Below are positions 1 to 8,563 of a stretch of DNA of 64,000 nt, in pieces. This DNA comes from Parabacteroides acidifaciens (GTDB lineage: Bacteria > Bacteroidota > Bacteroidia > Bacteroidales > Tannerellaceae), in the NCBI RefSeq assembly GCF_003363715.1, contig NZ_QREV01000014.1:1-64000 (forward strand), read 5' to 3'. Position numbers and translations under genes: made by a program. Numbering within the stretch: the first letter of the stretch is position 1; the number at the start of each line of letters is the position of its first letter. The notes under the pieces were generated by a model. The model worked only from the letters and a program-made list of their open reading frames with translations, searched no databases and was not told where the DNA came from.

Positions 1-77
1 ATCGTGAAAAGAGTCAATCCAAAACCGATCAAGATTTCGGACGAAATAGAAAAATAGCCGAAACAGGGGGTTATTGT
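1..77 (-). repeat. 511-bp element, copy D (cut by window edge)
   Basis: This is the outer end of a dispersed non-coding element. It matches the end of copy C (about 47029-47105), including the run gtgaaaagagtcaatccaaa, the word agatttcggacgaaatagaa and the terminal ggggttattgt. Similarity to copy C continues weakly to about position 115 (aaaactaagaaata), so the true boundary may be further right. The orientation is the same as copy C and opposite to copies A and B. It lies just downstream of the Crp-like gene. Confidence 0.85.
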
Positions 78-144
78 CTATTTTGTTATTTTCAAGAGGC
101 TTAAAACTAAGAAATAGTGAACCTGTAAATGATGATTTATAAGT

Positions 145-708
145 TCATTTTACCGATGACCGTATCCGGCTAAGCGATTGGGGAGTGATCTGCAGAAAAG
201 AGGCGATATGTTTGAGGGGCACCCGCTGAAAAAGGTCCGGACGTGTCCGGAGGAGGTTTTCGTATTGCTCACGGGCATCGCTCCAACTGTCGTTTATAAA
301 ATAGTTTTCATATTCCCGAAGATAATAATCGAGCAATTTACGCATCCAGTTGGCCAGTTCGAGCGTCTGCTCGCAAAGCTCCTCCAGCCGCCGCGCCGGA
401 ATACGCAACAGGACGGTGTCCTCCACCATCTCCAGATTGTAGGCGGCAATTTCACGGTAAGACATATTCACGATTTCACCGGACGAAGCAAACCACAAAG
501 TTACGTCGCGCATATCCCGTTCCACGAACGAGCGCGTCAGCCCGTCCTTCACAAACCAGACATACGGGTCGCGGTCTCCTTCGTAAACCGAAAAACCGCC
601 TTTCGGGACAAAGACTTCCTCCATCTCGTCCGTCAGTTTCCGTATCGCCTCATCCGACAGCGGATAGATCAAACGTTGTTGCGCAATAAAATGATCCAGA
701 TCTTTCAT
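145..708 (-). CDS. Crp/Fnr-type transcriptional regulator
   Basis: This is a 187-residue cytoplasmic protein with the layout of the short Bacteroidetes Crp/Fnr-like regulators. A cyclic-nucleotide-binding beta-roll covers about residues 15-110 (VFVPKGGFSVYEGD, then LWFASSGEIVNMS). A long dimerisation helix follows, and the C-terminus carries helix-turn-helix residues HIASFLQITPQSLSRIR. No cysteine cluster typical of Fnr is present. It probably senses a small ligand and controls unknown genes. It sits 30 bases downstream of an ECF sigma gene on the same strand, but a -7 box in the gap suggests its own promoter. The family call is firm; ligand and targets cannot be seen. Confidence 0.85.
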   Translation of the reverse strand: MKDLDHFIAQQRLIYPLSDEAIRKLTDEMEEVFVPKGGFSVYEGDRDPYVWFVKDGLTRSFVERDMRDVTLWFASSGEIVNMSYREIAAYNLEMVEDTVLLRIPARRLEELCEQTLELANWMRKLLDYYLREYENYFINDSWSDAREQYENLLRTRPDLFQRVPLKHIASFLQITPQSLSRIRSSVK

Positions 709-729
709 ACCATACTATTATATCCGGTA

Positions 730-737
730 CAAAGATA
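730..737 (-). promoter_or_regulatory. -7 promoter box of the Crp-like gene
   Basis: On the minus strand this reads TATCTTTG, an exact match to the Bacteroidetes -7 consensus TAnnTTTG. It lies 22 bases before the ATG at 708. No good -33 TTTG is visible because the upstream DNA is the end of the sigma gene. Confidence 0.55.
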
Positions 738-738
738 T

Positions 739-1302
739 TCAATTTTCGGTCCCGTCGATATAACGGCCCAACATCTCCCGCAGGCGGCCGACGGCTTTTT
801 GAAGTTGCACATCGACGGTATTGACGCTTATACCCAAATCTGCCGCCACCTGTGCATACGGTTGCTTTTCTTCACGCACGCGGATAAATATCTCCCGGCA
901 ACGCTCCGGCAGGCGGTCGAGCGCCCTGACATAATGGGCGAAAAGTTCCTCGCTGACTAATATATCTTCCGGCGATTCACCCGTATCGGCAGTACCGGCA
1001 CAAGCTTCCGCCGCCTGGTCTTTCCGGCGCTGTTCTTTTTCGAGATAATTCAAAGAGGCATTTTTTACGGTGACAAAGAAATAATCTTCCAGGTCGGCGA
1101 TCCGGTGCAAAGAATCCCGGCGTTCCCATATCTTCAGAAAGACATCCAGGACGACTTCCTGCGCCCACTCTTCCGTATGCAGATAGTAGTAGGCAATACG
1201 GAAGAAACGGTCGAAACACAGGTTGTAGAAATCGCGCAGAGCCGCTTGGGAACTCTCTTCTTCGATCTGTCTCAAATATCTTCTTACCGCCTGCTCCGTC
1301 AT
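739..1302 (-). CDS. ECF RNA polymerase sigma-70 factor
   Basis: This is a 187-residue ECF sigma factor. Region 2 spans roughly residues 25-90 (DRFFRIAYYYLHTEEWAQEV, then FLKIWERRD) and region 4 about 125-180 (LDRLPERCREIFIRVRE, then ISVNTVDVQLQKAVGRLRE). The reading frame is open to an ATG at 1338, but a perfect -7 box at 1326-1333 puts the transcription start near 1319. I therefore choose the ATG at 1302 (MTEQAVRR). It is divergent from the secreted protein at 1456, which is a paralogue of the protein encoded beside the second ECF sigma at 2849. No anti-sigma gene lies next to it, so its regulator is unclear. Confidence 0.88.
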   Translation of the reverse strand: MTEQAVRRYLRQIEEESSQAALRDFYNLCFDRFFRIAYYYLHTEEWAQEVVLDVFLKIWERRDSLHRIADLEDYFFVTVKNASLNYLEKEQRRKDQAAEACAGTADTGESPEDILVSEELFAHYVRALDRLPERCREIFIRVREEKQPYAQVAADLGISVNTVDVQLQKAVGRLREMLGRYIDGTEN

Positions 1303-1325
1303 CTTCTTATCTTCTATAACCGGGG

Positions 1326-1333
1326 CAAAAATA
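1326..1333 (-). promoter_or_regulatory. -7 promoter box that decides the sigma start
   Basis: The minus strand reads TATTTTTG (TAnnTTTG). Its predicted transcription start near 1319 lies inside the longest possible reading frame, so the upstream ATG at 1338 would not be in the transcript. This supports the ATG at 1302. Confidence 0.5.
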
Positions 1334-1455
1334 GTCAAATTTTCATATTATGTCCACCATCCGAAAAAAATACAGCGTAAAAGTGTAGGGTATTTTCCGG
1401 CTGAACCATCTTAGTTATACAAACAAGAGTATTAACTTATTAAACAATATGGAGT

Positions 1456-2724
1456 ATGAAAGCGATGCATAAACAATTATGGGGATATTTGCTTATTACA
1501 CTGTTGCTGGCGGGATTCACACCTTTACAGGCACAGACCGATTCGGCAGACGAAAGTGATTACATCACGGTCAGCGGCGTAGTGAAAGACAAGAAAAGCA
1601 AAAAGAGCCTGGAATATGTGAACATCTCGATTCCGGGTACGACAACCGGTACCGTTACGAATGCCGACGGTGAATTTTCCTTCAAGGTCAAGGACTCGAT
1701 ACAGGCCAAGGAAGTGGAGATATCTTACCTCGGATACTACAATGCGAAAATTCCTCTGAACGGAGAAAATATAGAAAAAGAGACCGTATGGCTGACACCT
1801 TACACGAATATGCTCGAAGAGGTAATCATCCATGCCCGCGACCCGCGCTACCTGGTGGAAGAGGCCATCAAAAAGATTCCGGCCAACTATAATCCCAAGC
1901 ACAGCCTCCTGACCGGATTCTACAGGGAAACGGCCCAGAAGGGACGCCGGTATATCAATATCTCGGAAGCGGTGATCGACATATATAAGACACCCTACAA
2001 CGAGACGGCAGACCGCGACCGCGTACAGATTTTCAAAGGCCGCAAGCTGCTCAGCCAGAAGGCGAGCGACACGTTGGCAGTCAAGCTGCTGGGCGGACCG
2101 AATATGTCTATCTATGTGGATGTGGTGAAAAACCCGGATGTCATACTCGAGCTGGAAAGCCTGCCTTACTACAAGTTCCGTATGGAAGAATCGACGACGA
2201 TCAACGACCGTCCGCAGTATGTAATCAATTTCGAACCGCAGGCCATCCTGCCGTATGCGCTCTATTACGGTAAATTATATATCGATAAGGAACGGTTATC
2301 CTTTACCCGCGCCGAGTTCTTCCTCGACATGAACGACCGCAACAAGGCGACACAGGCAATCCTCCGGAAAAAACCGTTCGGACTGCGTTTCAAGCCGGTC
2401 GAAGTGTCGTTCCTCGTCAACTATCAGGATCGCGACGGTGTGACCTATCTGAGCTACATCCGCAACGGCGTCCGCTTCAAATGTGACTGGAAACGCAAAT
2501 TGTTCTCCACCAACTACACCATTCTTTCGGAAATGGTCGTGACAGACGGGAAAGAAAGTACGACGAACGCGATCCCGTACAAAATGGCATTCAAGCAGAA
2601 CCAGTCCTTATCGGACAAGGTCGCCGACTTTGCCGACGCGAATTTCTGGGGTTCCTATAACATCATCGAACCGACAGAATCGTTGGAACATGCAGTCGAC
2701 AGACTGAAGAAACAACATAAATAA
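1456..2724 (+). CDS. Secreted carboxypeptidase-regulatory-like domain protein (paralogue 1)
   Basis: This 422-residue exported protein has a signal peptide at 1-26 (hydrophobic LLITLLLAGFTPLQAQ). A carboxypeptidase-D regulatory-like beta-sandwich covers about 38-115 (VSGVVKDKKSKKSLEYVNIS, TNADGEFSFKV). An uncharacterised domain fills 125-422. That domain is clearly homologous to the C-terminal part of the protein at 4270-5835: both share GFYRE/TFYRE, a xGxLYID segment and a terminal FWGxxNxIxP. Unlike the paralogue it has no STN domain. No TonB barrel is present, so this is not a SusC. A ggag sequence four bases before the ATG is an unusually good ribosome site for this phylum. It is divergently transcribed from an ECF sigma gene. 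Function unknown; envelope location inferred. Confidence 0.75.
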   Translation: MKAMHKQLWGYLLITLLLAGFTPLQAQTDSADESDYITVSGVVKDKKSKKSLEYVNISIPGTTTGTVTNADGEFSFKVKDSIQAKEVEISYLGYYNAKIPLNGENIEKETVWLTPYTNMLEEVIIHARDPRYLVEEAIKKIPANYNPKHSLLTGFYRETAQKGRRYINISEAVIDIYKTPYNETADRDRVQIFKGRKLLSQKASDTLAVKLLGGPNMSIYVDVVKNPDVILELESLPYYKFRMEESTTINDRPQYVINFEPQAILPYALYYGKLYIDKERLSFTRAEFFLDMNDRNKATQAILRKKPFGLRFKPVEVSFLVNYQDRDGVTYLSYIRNGVRFKCDWKRKLFSTNYTILSEMVVTDGKESTTNAIPYKMAFKQNQSLSDKVADFADANFWGSYNIIEPTESLEHAVDRLKKQHK

Positions 2725-2738
2725 TATGCCGATTAATC

Positions 2739-2826
2739 AATGTGCCGATTTGCCAATGAATAGATTAATGTATAAATTAGCATTCTCTTAAATTGGCACA
2801 TTGGCAAATTATCACATTGGCACATT
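2739..2826. repeat. Intergenic inverted repeat
   Basis: The arm aatgtgccgatttgccaat (2739-2757) is mirrored by cattggcaa and ggcacatt within 2799-2826, giving an interrupted stem of about 17 pairs around an AT-rich loop. The right side also repeats cacattggca directly. It fills the gap between the secreted protein and the second ECF sigma. It could act as a terminator-like RNA hairpin or an operator; it lacks a clean U-run. Confidence 0.55.
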
Positions 2827-2848
2827 ATTATATTGAAACATTATTCCT

Positions 2849-3403
2849 ATGCTGAACGACCTGCTTATACTGACAAAGATCAAAGATGGAGACGTCAAGG
2901 CTTTTGAACAAGTTTTCCGTCAATACTATATGCCTCTTTGTCTGTATGCTGCGAGCATCACAGGAAGAATGGATATAGCAGAAGAGATTGTACAGGAATT
3001 ATTTTTAGTGTTCTGGAGAGAAAGAGAGAGGTTGCAACTGTTCCATACGATTAAAAGTTATCTGTATGGAGCCGTTCGCAACCAATCCCTTCAGTATTGG
3101 GAACATCAAGACGTACGCAACCGCTACCGGGATGCCGTCCTCTCCCGCCCGGAAAAAGACGATATGCCGGACGACCCGCAGGAACAGATAGAATACAAGG
3201 AACTGGAAGCCCTGATAGAGCGTACGCTCCGGAAGCTGCCCGAACGCCGTCTCCGCATATTCCGGATGCATCGCTTCGAAGGAAAGAAATATGCAGAGAT
3301 CGCTTCCACTCTCTCCCTATCGGTTAAAACAGTGGAGGCCGAAATGACAAAAGCACTTCGCACATTACGCAATGAATTAGAGATTTATTTGAAATATGAT
3401 TGA
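2849..3403 (+). CDS. ECF RNA polymerase sigma-70 factor
   Basis: This is a 184-residue ECF sigma factor. Region 2 lies around residues 22-90 (VFRQYYMPLCLYAASITGR, AEEIVQELFLVFWRER) and region 4 around 125-175 (LRKLPERRLRIFRMHRFEG, SLSVKTVEAEMTKALRTLR). Its last eight bases overlap the FecR-type anti-sigma gene, and an STN-domain protein follows, so the three are co-transcribed. In Bacteroidetes such a trio normally controls a TonB-dependent receptor operon by cell-surface signalling. Here the third gene has no receptor barrel. Confidence 0.92.
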   Translation: MLNDLLILTKIKDGDVKAFEQVFRQYYMPLCLYAASITGRMDIAEEIVQELFLVFWRERERLQLFHTIKSYLYGAVRNQSLQYWEHQDVRNRYRDAVLSRPEKDDMPDDPQEQIEYKELEALIERTLRKLPERRLRIFRMHRFEGKKYAEIASTLSLSVKTVEAEMTKALRTLRNELEIYLKYD

Positions 3404-4241
3404 AACAGAAAGAAATAAGAAAAAAACAGACCAGGCATGGAATGCACTCTATCAACGCCTGGAGGAAGAGGGCTTGCTTTCGGGCCGGCCGGCTTCGCCA
3501 TACAGAAGCATTCTATGGAAAGGGGGCATGGCTGCCGCCGTCGCCCTGCTTTGCCTGCTCGTATCCGTCGTTTATCTGAACAGGACGGAACGGGAGGCCG
3601 ACCGGAATCTGCTCACCCGCCAGAACAGCGAGACAACGACTACGTTGGTGACGACACTCGAAGACGGCTCCGTCGTTTATCTGGCGGGAAACACCTCGTT
3701 GCAATATCCCCAACATTTCTCTTCCGACCGGCGGGAAGTGAGCTTACAAGGAAATGCCTTGTTCGACGTGGCGGGCAACCGCGCACGCCCCTTCGTGATC
3801 GAAACGGAAGATACCCGCATCGAGGTCTTAGGCACGGCTTTTAATGTGAAAAGCAACGGCAGTTCTCCTTTCGAACTGTCCGTACAGCGGGGAGAAGTGA
3901 AAGTGACACTGAAGAAAAGCGGCCAGGATATACACGTGAAAGCAGGAGAAACCGTAACCCTTCTTTCCCGGAAACTGCAACTGAGCGCGACACCCGACCC
4001 CGGACAGTTTGCCCGCTACACCGAACGGATCCGGTTCAAAGACGAGATGCTCGGTAATATCCTCCGGGTTATCAATTCACAAAATCCGGGTATCCGGTTG
4101 GAGACAACGCCTGAGTTGCAAAACCGGACACTTACCGTTACGTTCTCCAACGACACGCCCGAAGATATGGCTGAACTGATCTGCTTGGCGCTCAATCTGA
4201 AAAAGACGGAAAAGAATAATACGATAACACTGTCCGAATAA
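3396..4241 (+). CDS. FecR-type anti-sigma factor
   Basis: This is a 281-residue inner-membrane anti-sigma factor. The cytoplasmic N-terminus (1-41) would bind the sigma factor, and one transmembrane helix spans about 42-61 (MAAAVALLCLLVSVVYL). A periplasmic FecR domain lies at about 80-180 (TLEDGSVVYLAGNTSLQYP, VLGTAFNV), followed by the C-terminal STN-like DUF4974 domain at about 205-281 (RFKDEMLGNILRVI). The start overlaps the sigma gene by eight bases, indicating translational coupling. The likely signal source is the STN domain of the next protein, by analogy with FecA-FecR. Confidence 0.92.
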   Translation: MIETERNKKKTDQAWNALYQRLEEEGLLSGRPASPYRSILWKGGMAAAVALLCLLVSVVYLNRTEREADRNLLTRQNSETTTTLVTTLEDGSVVYLAGNTSLQYPQHFSSDRREVSLQGNALFDVAGNRARPFVIETEDTRIEVLGTAFNVKSNGSSPFELSVQRGEVKVTLKKSGQDIHVKAGETVTLLSRKLQLSATPDPGQFARYTERIRFKDEMLGNILRVINSQNPGIRLETTPELQNRTLTVTFSNDTPEDMAELICLALNLKKTEKNNTITLSE

Positions 4242-4269
4242 AACCGGATAATTGTTATACCTTTATATC

Positions 4270-5835
4270 ATGACACATACGACCACTACATACCGCCTGC
4301 TCCTGCTGTTCTGGATGCTGTTGCTTCCGGCAGGTTTCCTACGAAGCCAGGATGGCGATGATGTGCTGGGCCGTATGATCCATTTATCCAAAGAAAAAAA
4401 CACGGTTTACCGGCTGCTCGACAAAGTATCCGATCAAACCGGCCTGCTCTTTATCTACGACAGTAAACTGATCGATAACGAGAAAACGGTACGCATTCCG
4501 GACGGCGACTATACCATACGGCAAGCTATCTACCGGATCACGGGGGACGAGCAATTGAACCTGCGTGTCATCGGCAACCATATCCTGATTTCACCACCGC
4601 AGAACAAAATACCGGTAGCCATACCGGACACTATTCCCGGGGAAGAAACAAACGTTCATTTTGTCGTGAAAGGCATCCTGCTCGACAGGCAGACGAACGA
4701 TCCGATCGAGGCCGGTACAGTCGGTGTACTGAATACTTCCATCGGCAGCATCACCAACGCCAACGGAGAGTTCCGGCTCACACTCCCCGACTCGCTCCGG
4801 ACATCCACGCTCTATTTCTCCCACCTGGGCTACGAACCGCGTGAGGTAGCGGCATCCCTGCTTACGGAACAAAACAGCACGATTGTCCTCGAAGCCAAAG
4901 TGATTCCAATACAGGAAGTCGTCGTACGCATTGTCAACCCGCTCCGCCTACTCCGGGATATGCAGGAAAACATCCGGAAGAACTACCCGCAGTCGCCGGC
5001 CTACCTGACCACGTTCTACCGGGAAGGAATCGAGCGTAAAAGTCAATTCGTAGGTCTTACGGAAGCAGTCTTCAAAGTGTATAAGTCCGGATACAAGCAA
5101 AACCCGTCACCGGACCAGGTCAAGCTTCTCAAGATGCGCCGCATCATCAGCCAACGGGAAAAAGATACGCTCATCGCCCGGATGAAATCGGGCATCGGGG
5201 CCAGCCTGCATCTTGACTTGATAAAAGAGATGCCTGACTTCCTGTTGGCGAATGAAAACATAGAAGAATATACGTATGCCTCGACCGACATCACGGTGAT
5301 TGACAACCGGCTGGCCAACGTAGTCTATTTCGAGCAGAAAGAAAACGTCCGTTCGCCCTTGTACCGGGGAGAGCTGTATATTGATTCCGAAAACAACGCC
5401 TTGCTCCGCGCCCGTTTCGAGATCAATCCGAAATATATCAAACAAACAGTCGGGATGCTGGTGGAGAAGAAAAGCCGCAACTTGAAAATCACTCCGCAAA
5501 GGGTGACCTACACCGTTACCTATAAGCCGTATAACGGCCAGTACTATATCAACCATGTCCGGGGCGACCTGTATTTTAAGATAAAGAGAAGAAAGCAATT
5601 GTTCGGGACATTCCCGCTCCACACCTGGTTCGAGATGGTAACCTGCAAGGTTGATACCGACCAGGTAAGCCGCTTCACCCGCAACGAAGCGCTGCCGACA
5701 CGAACGGTGTTTGCCGAAACCGAATTTACATACGATGAAAAATTCTGGGGGAACTTCAATGTCATCCCGCCGGAAGAACGGCTGAACGATGCGATCGGAA
5801 AAATATCGTCAAAGATAGAAGAGACGGAAGAGTAA
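4270..5835 (+). CDS. Secreted STN plus carboxypeptidase-regulatory-like protein (paralogue 2)
   Basis: This is a 521-residue exported protein. I chose the ATG at 4270 because it leads straight into a signal peptide (RLLLLFWMLLLPAGF); the frame is open from 4252. Domains in order are STN (secretin/TonB short N-terminal) at about 44-108, carboxypeptidase-D regulatory-like at about 131-205, and a domain at about 225-521 shared with the protein at 1456. The STN domain usually starts a SusC/FecA receptor and contacts FecR. Here it is joined to a non-barrel domain, which is odd. It is third in the sigma/anti-sigma/STN operon and is followed by a strong terminator. Role inferred: the signal input to the FecR protein. 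Confidence 0.78.
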   Translation: MTHTTTTYRLLLLFWMLLLPAGFLRSQDGDDVLGRMIHLSKEKNTVYRLLDKVSDQTGLLFIYDSKLIDNEKTVRIPDGDYTIRQAIYRITGDEQLNLRVIGNHILISPPQNKIPVAIPDTIPGEETNVHFVVKGILLDRQTNDPIEAGTVGVLNTSIGSITNANGEFRLTLPDSLRTSTLYFSHLGYEPREVAASLLTEQNSTIVLEAKVIPIQEVVVRIVNPLRLLRDMQENIRKNYPQSPAYLTTFYREGIERKSQFVGLTEAVFKVYKSGYKQNPSPDQVKLLKMRRIISQREKDTLIARMKSGIGASLHLDLIKEMPDFLLANENIEEYTYASTDITVIDNRLANVVYFEQKENVRSPLYRGELYIDSENNALLRARFEINPKYIKQTVGMLVEKKSRNLKITPQRVTYTVTYKPYNGQYYINHVRGDLYFKIKRRKQLFGTFPLHTWFEMVTCKVDTDQVSRFTRNEALPTRTVFAETEFTYDEKFWGNFNVIPPEERLNDAIGKISSKIEETEE

Positions 5836-5849
5836 CCCTCTAAAAACAT

Positions 5850-5884
5850 AAAGAGGACCTTTTCTCAAAGGTCCTCTTTAAGGT
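5850..5884 (+). terminator. Rho-independent terminator of the sigma/FecR/STN operon
   Basis: A 13-bp perfect stem (aaagaggaccttt / aaaggtcctcttt) with a four-base loop starts 14 bases after the stop codon and is followed by a short T-rich stretch. Confidence 0.8.
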
Positions 5885-6090
5885 TTTAATAGGTATTAGT
5901 CTTTAAGGCAAAAAGATTGTTTAGGTTATCTGCATGCAAAGATGAGGCATTTTAAATTACTGAACAAATAAAAAAAGATATTATAAAACACATTTTTAAG
6001 ATTATCGAAACTTATTTGCAGCTTCTTCTATTTTTTAACAATATGGTCTTGCTGCCGGAAAACCGGTTCAGAGCGTTCAAAACCACCTCA

Positions 6091-6110
6091 TATCTTTGAT
6101 TCTGAATCAA
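6091..6110 (+). promoter_or_regulatory. -7 box overlapping a perfect dyad
   Basis: TATCTTTG (6091-6098) matches the -7 consensus. It overlaps the perfect 15-base palindrome ttgattctgaatcaa (6096-6110), a plausible operator. It sits 215 bases upstream of queD in a gene-free stretch (5885-6324) that otherwise shows only AT-rich DNA. What it would transcribe besides a long leader is not clear. Confidence 0.35.
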
Positions 6111-6259
6111 ATTAACGCATATATTTTTTATTTTGAAACAAAAAGGCTTGTTTTTCGAAAAATTTTCTTCGACATACAGTTTTAATGACATACAAACGGA
6201 ACATATATATTTTAAGATTTCAATACACTAAGTACAGCTCTCCAACAGGATTTTTTGAG

Positions 6260-6267
6260 TAAATTTG
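6260..6267 (+). promoter_or_regulatory. Candidate -7 box of queD-queE
   Basis: TAAATTTG matches the TAnnTTTG consensus and gives a leader of about 50 bases before the queD ATG. No well-spaced -33 TTTG is present. I looked for a preQ1 riboswitch in the leader and could not recognise one. Confidence 0.45.
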
Positions 6268-6324
6268 CAGCCTGCGCCGAGGTGACATTAGGGGCTGACA
6301 TAAATTCTAAAACAGTTTTATCGT

Positions 6325-6657
6325 ATGTATACCGTTATCAAACGAATGGAGATTTCGGCAGCACATAGTCTGTCGCTTTCCTATCCGAGCAAATGTGAGA
6401 ATCTGCATGGTCACAACTGGATTATCACTGTATATTGCCGTTCCGAAGAATTGAACCCGGACGGCATGGTGGTCGACTTCAGCCATATCAAACGCATCGT
6501 AAAAGACCAGCTGGACCACCGGAACCTCAACGAGGTACTCCCTTTCAACCCGACAGCCGAGAATATCGCCAGATGGATCTGCGACCAGCTCCCCACCTGT
6601 TATAAAGTAGAAGTTCAGGAATCAGAAGGAAACACGGCTATCTATGAGAAAGATTAA
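6325..6657 (+). CDS. queD: 6-carboxy-5,6,7,8-tetrahydropterin synthase
   Basis: QueD converts 7,8-dihydroneopterin triphosphate to 6-carboxytetrahydropterin, the second step of queuosine (7-deazaguanine) synthesis. The protein has 110 residues, normal for the family. Zinc ligands are seen in SAAH (near residue 14) and HGHNW (near 29-31), and the catalytic cysteine in KCENLHGHNW. The C-terminal glutamate of the fold is in VQESEGNTA. It overlaps queE by 14 bases, so the two are translationally coupled. queC and queF are not in the window. The upstream gap is 489 bases with promoter-like boxes. Confidence 0.93.
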   Translation: MYTVIKRMEISAAHSLSLSYPSKCENLHGHNWIITVYCRSEELNPDGMVVDFSHIKRIVKDQLDHRNLNEVLPFNPTAENIARWICDQLPTCYKVEVQESEGNTAIYEKD

Positions 6658-7186
6658 CGAGATATTCTACAGCCTCCAGGGTGAAGGCTTCCATACGGGG
6701 ACGCCTGCCGTATTCATCCGTTTCTCCGGATGTAACCTGAAATGCAGTTTCTGTGATACCCGCCATGAAGACGGGACGCTGATGTCTGACGAAGAAATCC
6801 TGCAAGCCGTCTCGGCCTATCCTTCCAACGTCGTCATACTGACAGGCGGCGAGCCTTCCCTATGGATCGACCAGTCCTTTATCGACCTGTTGCACCAGGC
6901 GGGGAAATATATATGTATCGAAACAAACGGTACGAATCCGCTACCCGAAGGCATCGACTGGGTGACCTGCTCCCCGAAAGGCGCACCGTTGCGGCTGACG
7001 CATATCGACGAAATAAAAGTGGTCTATACGGGACAAGACCTGACAGCCTATGCCAACCTGAAAGCCTCCTGGCATTTCCTTCAACCTTGTTCCTGCCAAA
7101 ACACAAAAGAGGTGGTAGAGTACATCCTCCACCACCCCCTTTGGCGTCTCAGCTTGCAAACACACAAACTGATTGATATCAACTGA
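6644..7186 (+). CDS. queE: 7-carboxy-7-deazaguanine synthase (radical SAM)
   Basis: QueE performs the radical SAM ring contraction of 6-carboxytetrahydropterin to 7-carboxy-7-deazaguanine. The 180-residue protein has the 4Fe-4S motif C30-x3-C34-x2-C37 ([12 protein letters not shown]), the N-terminal substrate loop YSLQGEG and the SAM-binding TGGEP. Length matches the short QueE class. It begins inside queD and its final eight bases overlap the 3' end of the convergent dihydroorotase gene. No terminator fits between these two stops. Confidence 0.93.
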   Translation: MRKINEIFYSLQGEGFHTGTPAVFIRFSGCNLKCSFCDTRHEDGTLMSDEEILQAVSAYPSNVVILTGGEPSLWIDQSFIDLLHQAGKYICIETNGTNPLPEGIDWVTCSPKGAPLRLTHIDEIKVVYTGQDLTAYANLKASWHFLQPCSCQNTKEVVEYILHHPLWRLSLQTHKLIDIN

Positions 7187-8522
7187 TATACTTCACTTCC
7201 ATCCCGCGGACCGCGTCATCCACCCGGCCATCGGTATAAGCCAGTTGTCCGTTGACAAATGTCTTCCAAACGGCATGATGGAAGGTGTAGCCTTCAAAAG
7301 GAGACCAGCCGCATTTGTATAAGATATTGTCTTTGGCAACCGTCCAGGTTTCTTTCGGATCGACCAGGACGAGGTCGGCATAGTAGCCGGGACGGATATA
7401 TCCGCGACGGTCGACGTGGAACAGTTCGGCAGGCATATGCGCCATTTTTTCCACTACCTTCTCGTAGGTGAAACGTCCTTCCATCGCCAATTCCAACATC
7501 ACGATCAGCGAGTGTTGGATAAGCGGTCCGCCGGAAGCGGCTTTCAGGCAACTCCCCTCCTTCTCCGAAAGCAGATGGGGAGCATGGTCGGTCGCCACAA
7601 TATCGATTGTGTTATTATTGACGGCTTCGCGCAATGCGGTACGGTCTGCCAGTGTTTTGATAGACGGATTCCATTTGATACGGTTACCGAACAATTCATA
7701 ATCGCCGTCATGGAACCAAAGGTGATGCACGCAGACTTCCCCTGTAATCTTCTTTTCGCTCAGCGGAAGCTCATTGCTTAACAAAGTAAGCTCTTTTGCC
7801 GTCGAGAGATGCAGGATATGCAGGCGGGAATTCAATCGGGTCGCCAGCTCCACCGCTTCGGACGAAGAGGCATAGCAGGCTTCTTCGCTGCGGATTTTAC
7901 TGTGGAAAGATATATCCAGATCCTCCCCGTACAAGCCGGTATAATGGGCTATGTTCCGTTTGATCACCTCCTCCTTTTCGGCATGGATGGCGATCAACAT
8001 ACCGGCTTCACCGAAGATACGTTCGAGGCTTTCCTTCTTGTCGACCAACATATTGCCGGTTGAAGAGCCCAGGAAAAGCTTCAGCCCAGGAACACGGCTC
8101 CGGTCCAGCTTGCGGATCTCGTCCATATTATCGTTGGTCCCGCCAAAGAAGAAAGAATAGTTGGCTGCCGAAGCCTCCGCTCCCCGCCGGAATTTCCATT
8201 CCAAGTCGGCAAGGGTGGTTGTCTGCGGCTTCGTGTTCGGCATATCCATGAAGGTAGTCACTCCACCGGCTACGGCGGCACGGCTTTCGCTGGCGATATC
8301 GCCTTTATGTGTCAGTCCGGGATCACGGAAATGCACCTGGTCATCGATGGCACCCGGAAGCAGAAGCTTACCCGTCGCATCGATCACCCGGCCATCTTCG
8401 GCTGAAGCCGGAACAGTTCCTTCGTAAACAGCGGCAATCTTATCATCCTCGATCAGCACCGAACCGGTAAAGGTGCGGCCTTCATTGATGATAGTGGCGT
8501 TTTTTATCAGTGTCTTATTCAT
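7179..8522 (-). CDS. pyrC: Dihydroorotase
   Basis: This enzyme converts carbamoyl aspartate to dihydroorotate in pyrimidine synthesis. It is a 447-residue class I amidohydrolase with metal-site segments VHFRDPG (near 63-69), [29 protein letters not shown] and ATDHAPH. The usual first motif HxH is QxH here (DDQVHFRD), so one canonical zinc ligand is replaced by glutamine. I believe this variant occurs in other Bacteroidetes dihydroorotases but cannot confirm it. Other cyclic amidohydrolases such as dihydropyrimidinase remain a lesser possibility. It has its own promoter and ends convergently with queE. Confidence 0.85.
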   Translation of the reverse strand: MNKTLIKNATIINEGRTFTGSVLIEDDKIAAVYEGTVPASAEDGRVIDATGKLLLPGAIDDQVHFRDPGLTHKGDIASESRAAVAGGVTTFMDMPNTKPQTTTLADLEWKFRRGAEASAANYSFFFGGTNDNMDEIRKLDRSRVPGLKLFLGSSTGNMLVDKKESLERIFGEAGMLIAIHAEKEEVIKRNIAHYTGLYGEDLDISFHSKIRSEEACYASSSEAVELATRLNSRLHILHLSTAKELTLLSNELPLSEKKITGEVCVHHLWFHDGDYELFGNRIKWNPSIKTLADRTALREAVNNNTIDIVATDHAPHLLSEKEGSCLKAASGGPLIQHSLIVMLELAMEGRFTYEKVVEKMAHMPAELFHVDRRGYIRPGYYADLVLVDPKETWTVAKDNILYKCGWSPFEGYTFHHAVWKTFVNGQLAYTDGRVDDAVRGMEVKYIS

Positions 8523-8545
8523 ATCTTTTTTTATTTTAGTTATGA

Positions 8546-8553
8546 CAAAGGTA
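8546..8553 (-). promoter_or_regulatory. -7 promoter box of pyrC
   Basis: The minus strand reads TACCTTTG (TAnnTTTG), giving a leader of about 17 bases. A TTG 22 bases further upstream may serve as the -33 element; it lies inside the end of the lyase gene. Confidence 0.55.
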
Positions 8554-8563
8554 CGGAAATCTT

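Noticed and set aside
6268-6324. Possible preQ1 riboswitch before queD
   Set aside because: I could not find the preQ1 class I pseudoknot pattern or another known aptamer in this leader.
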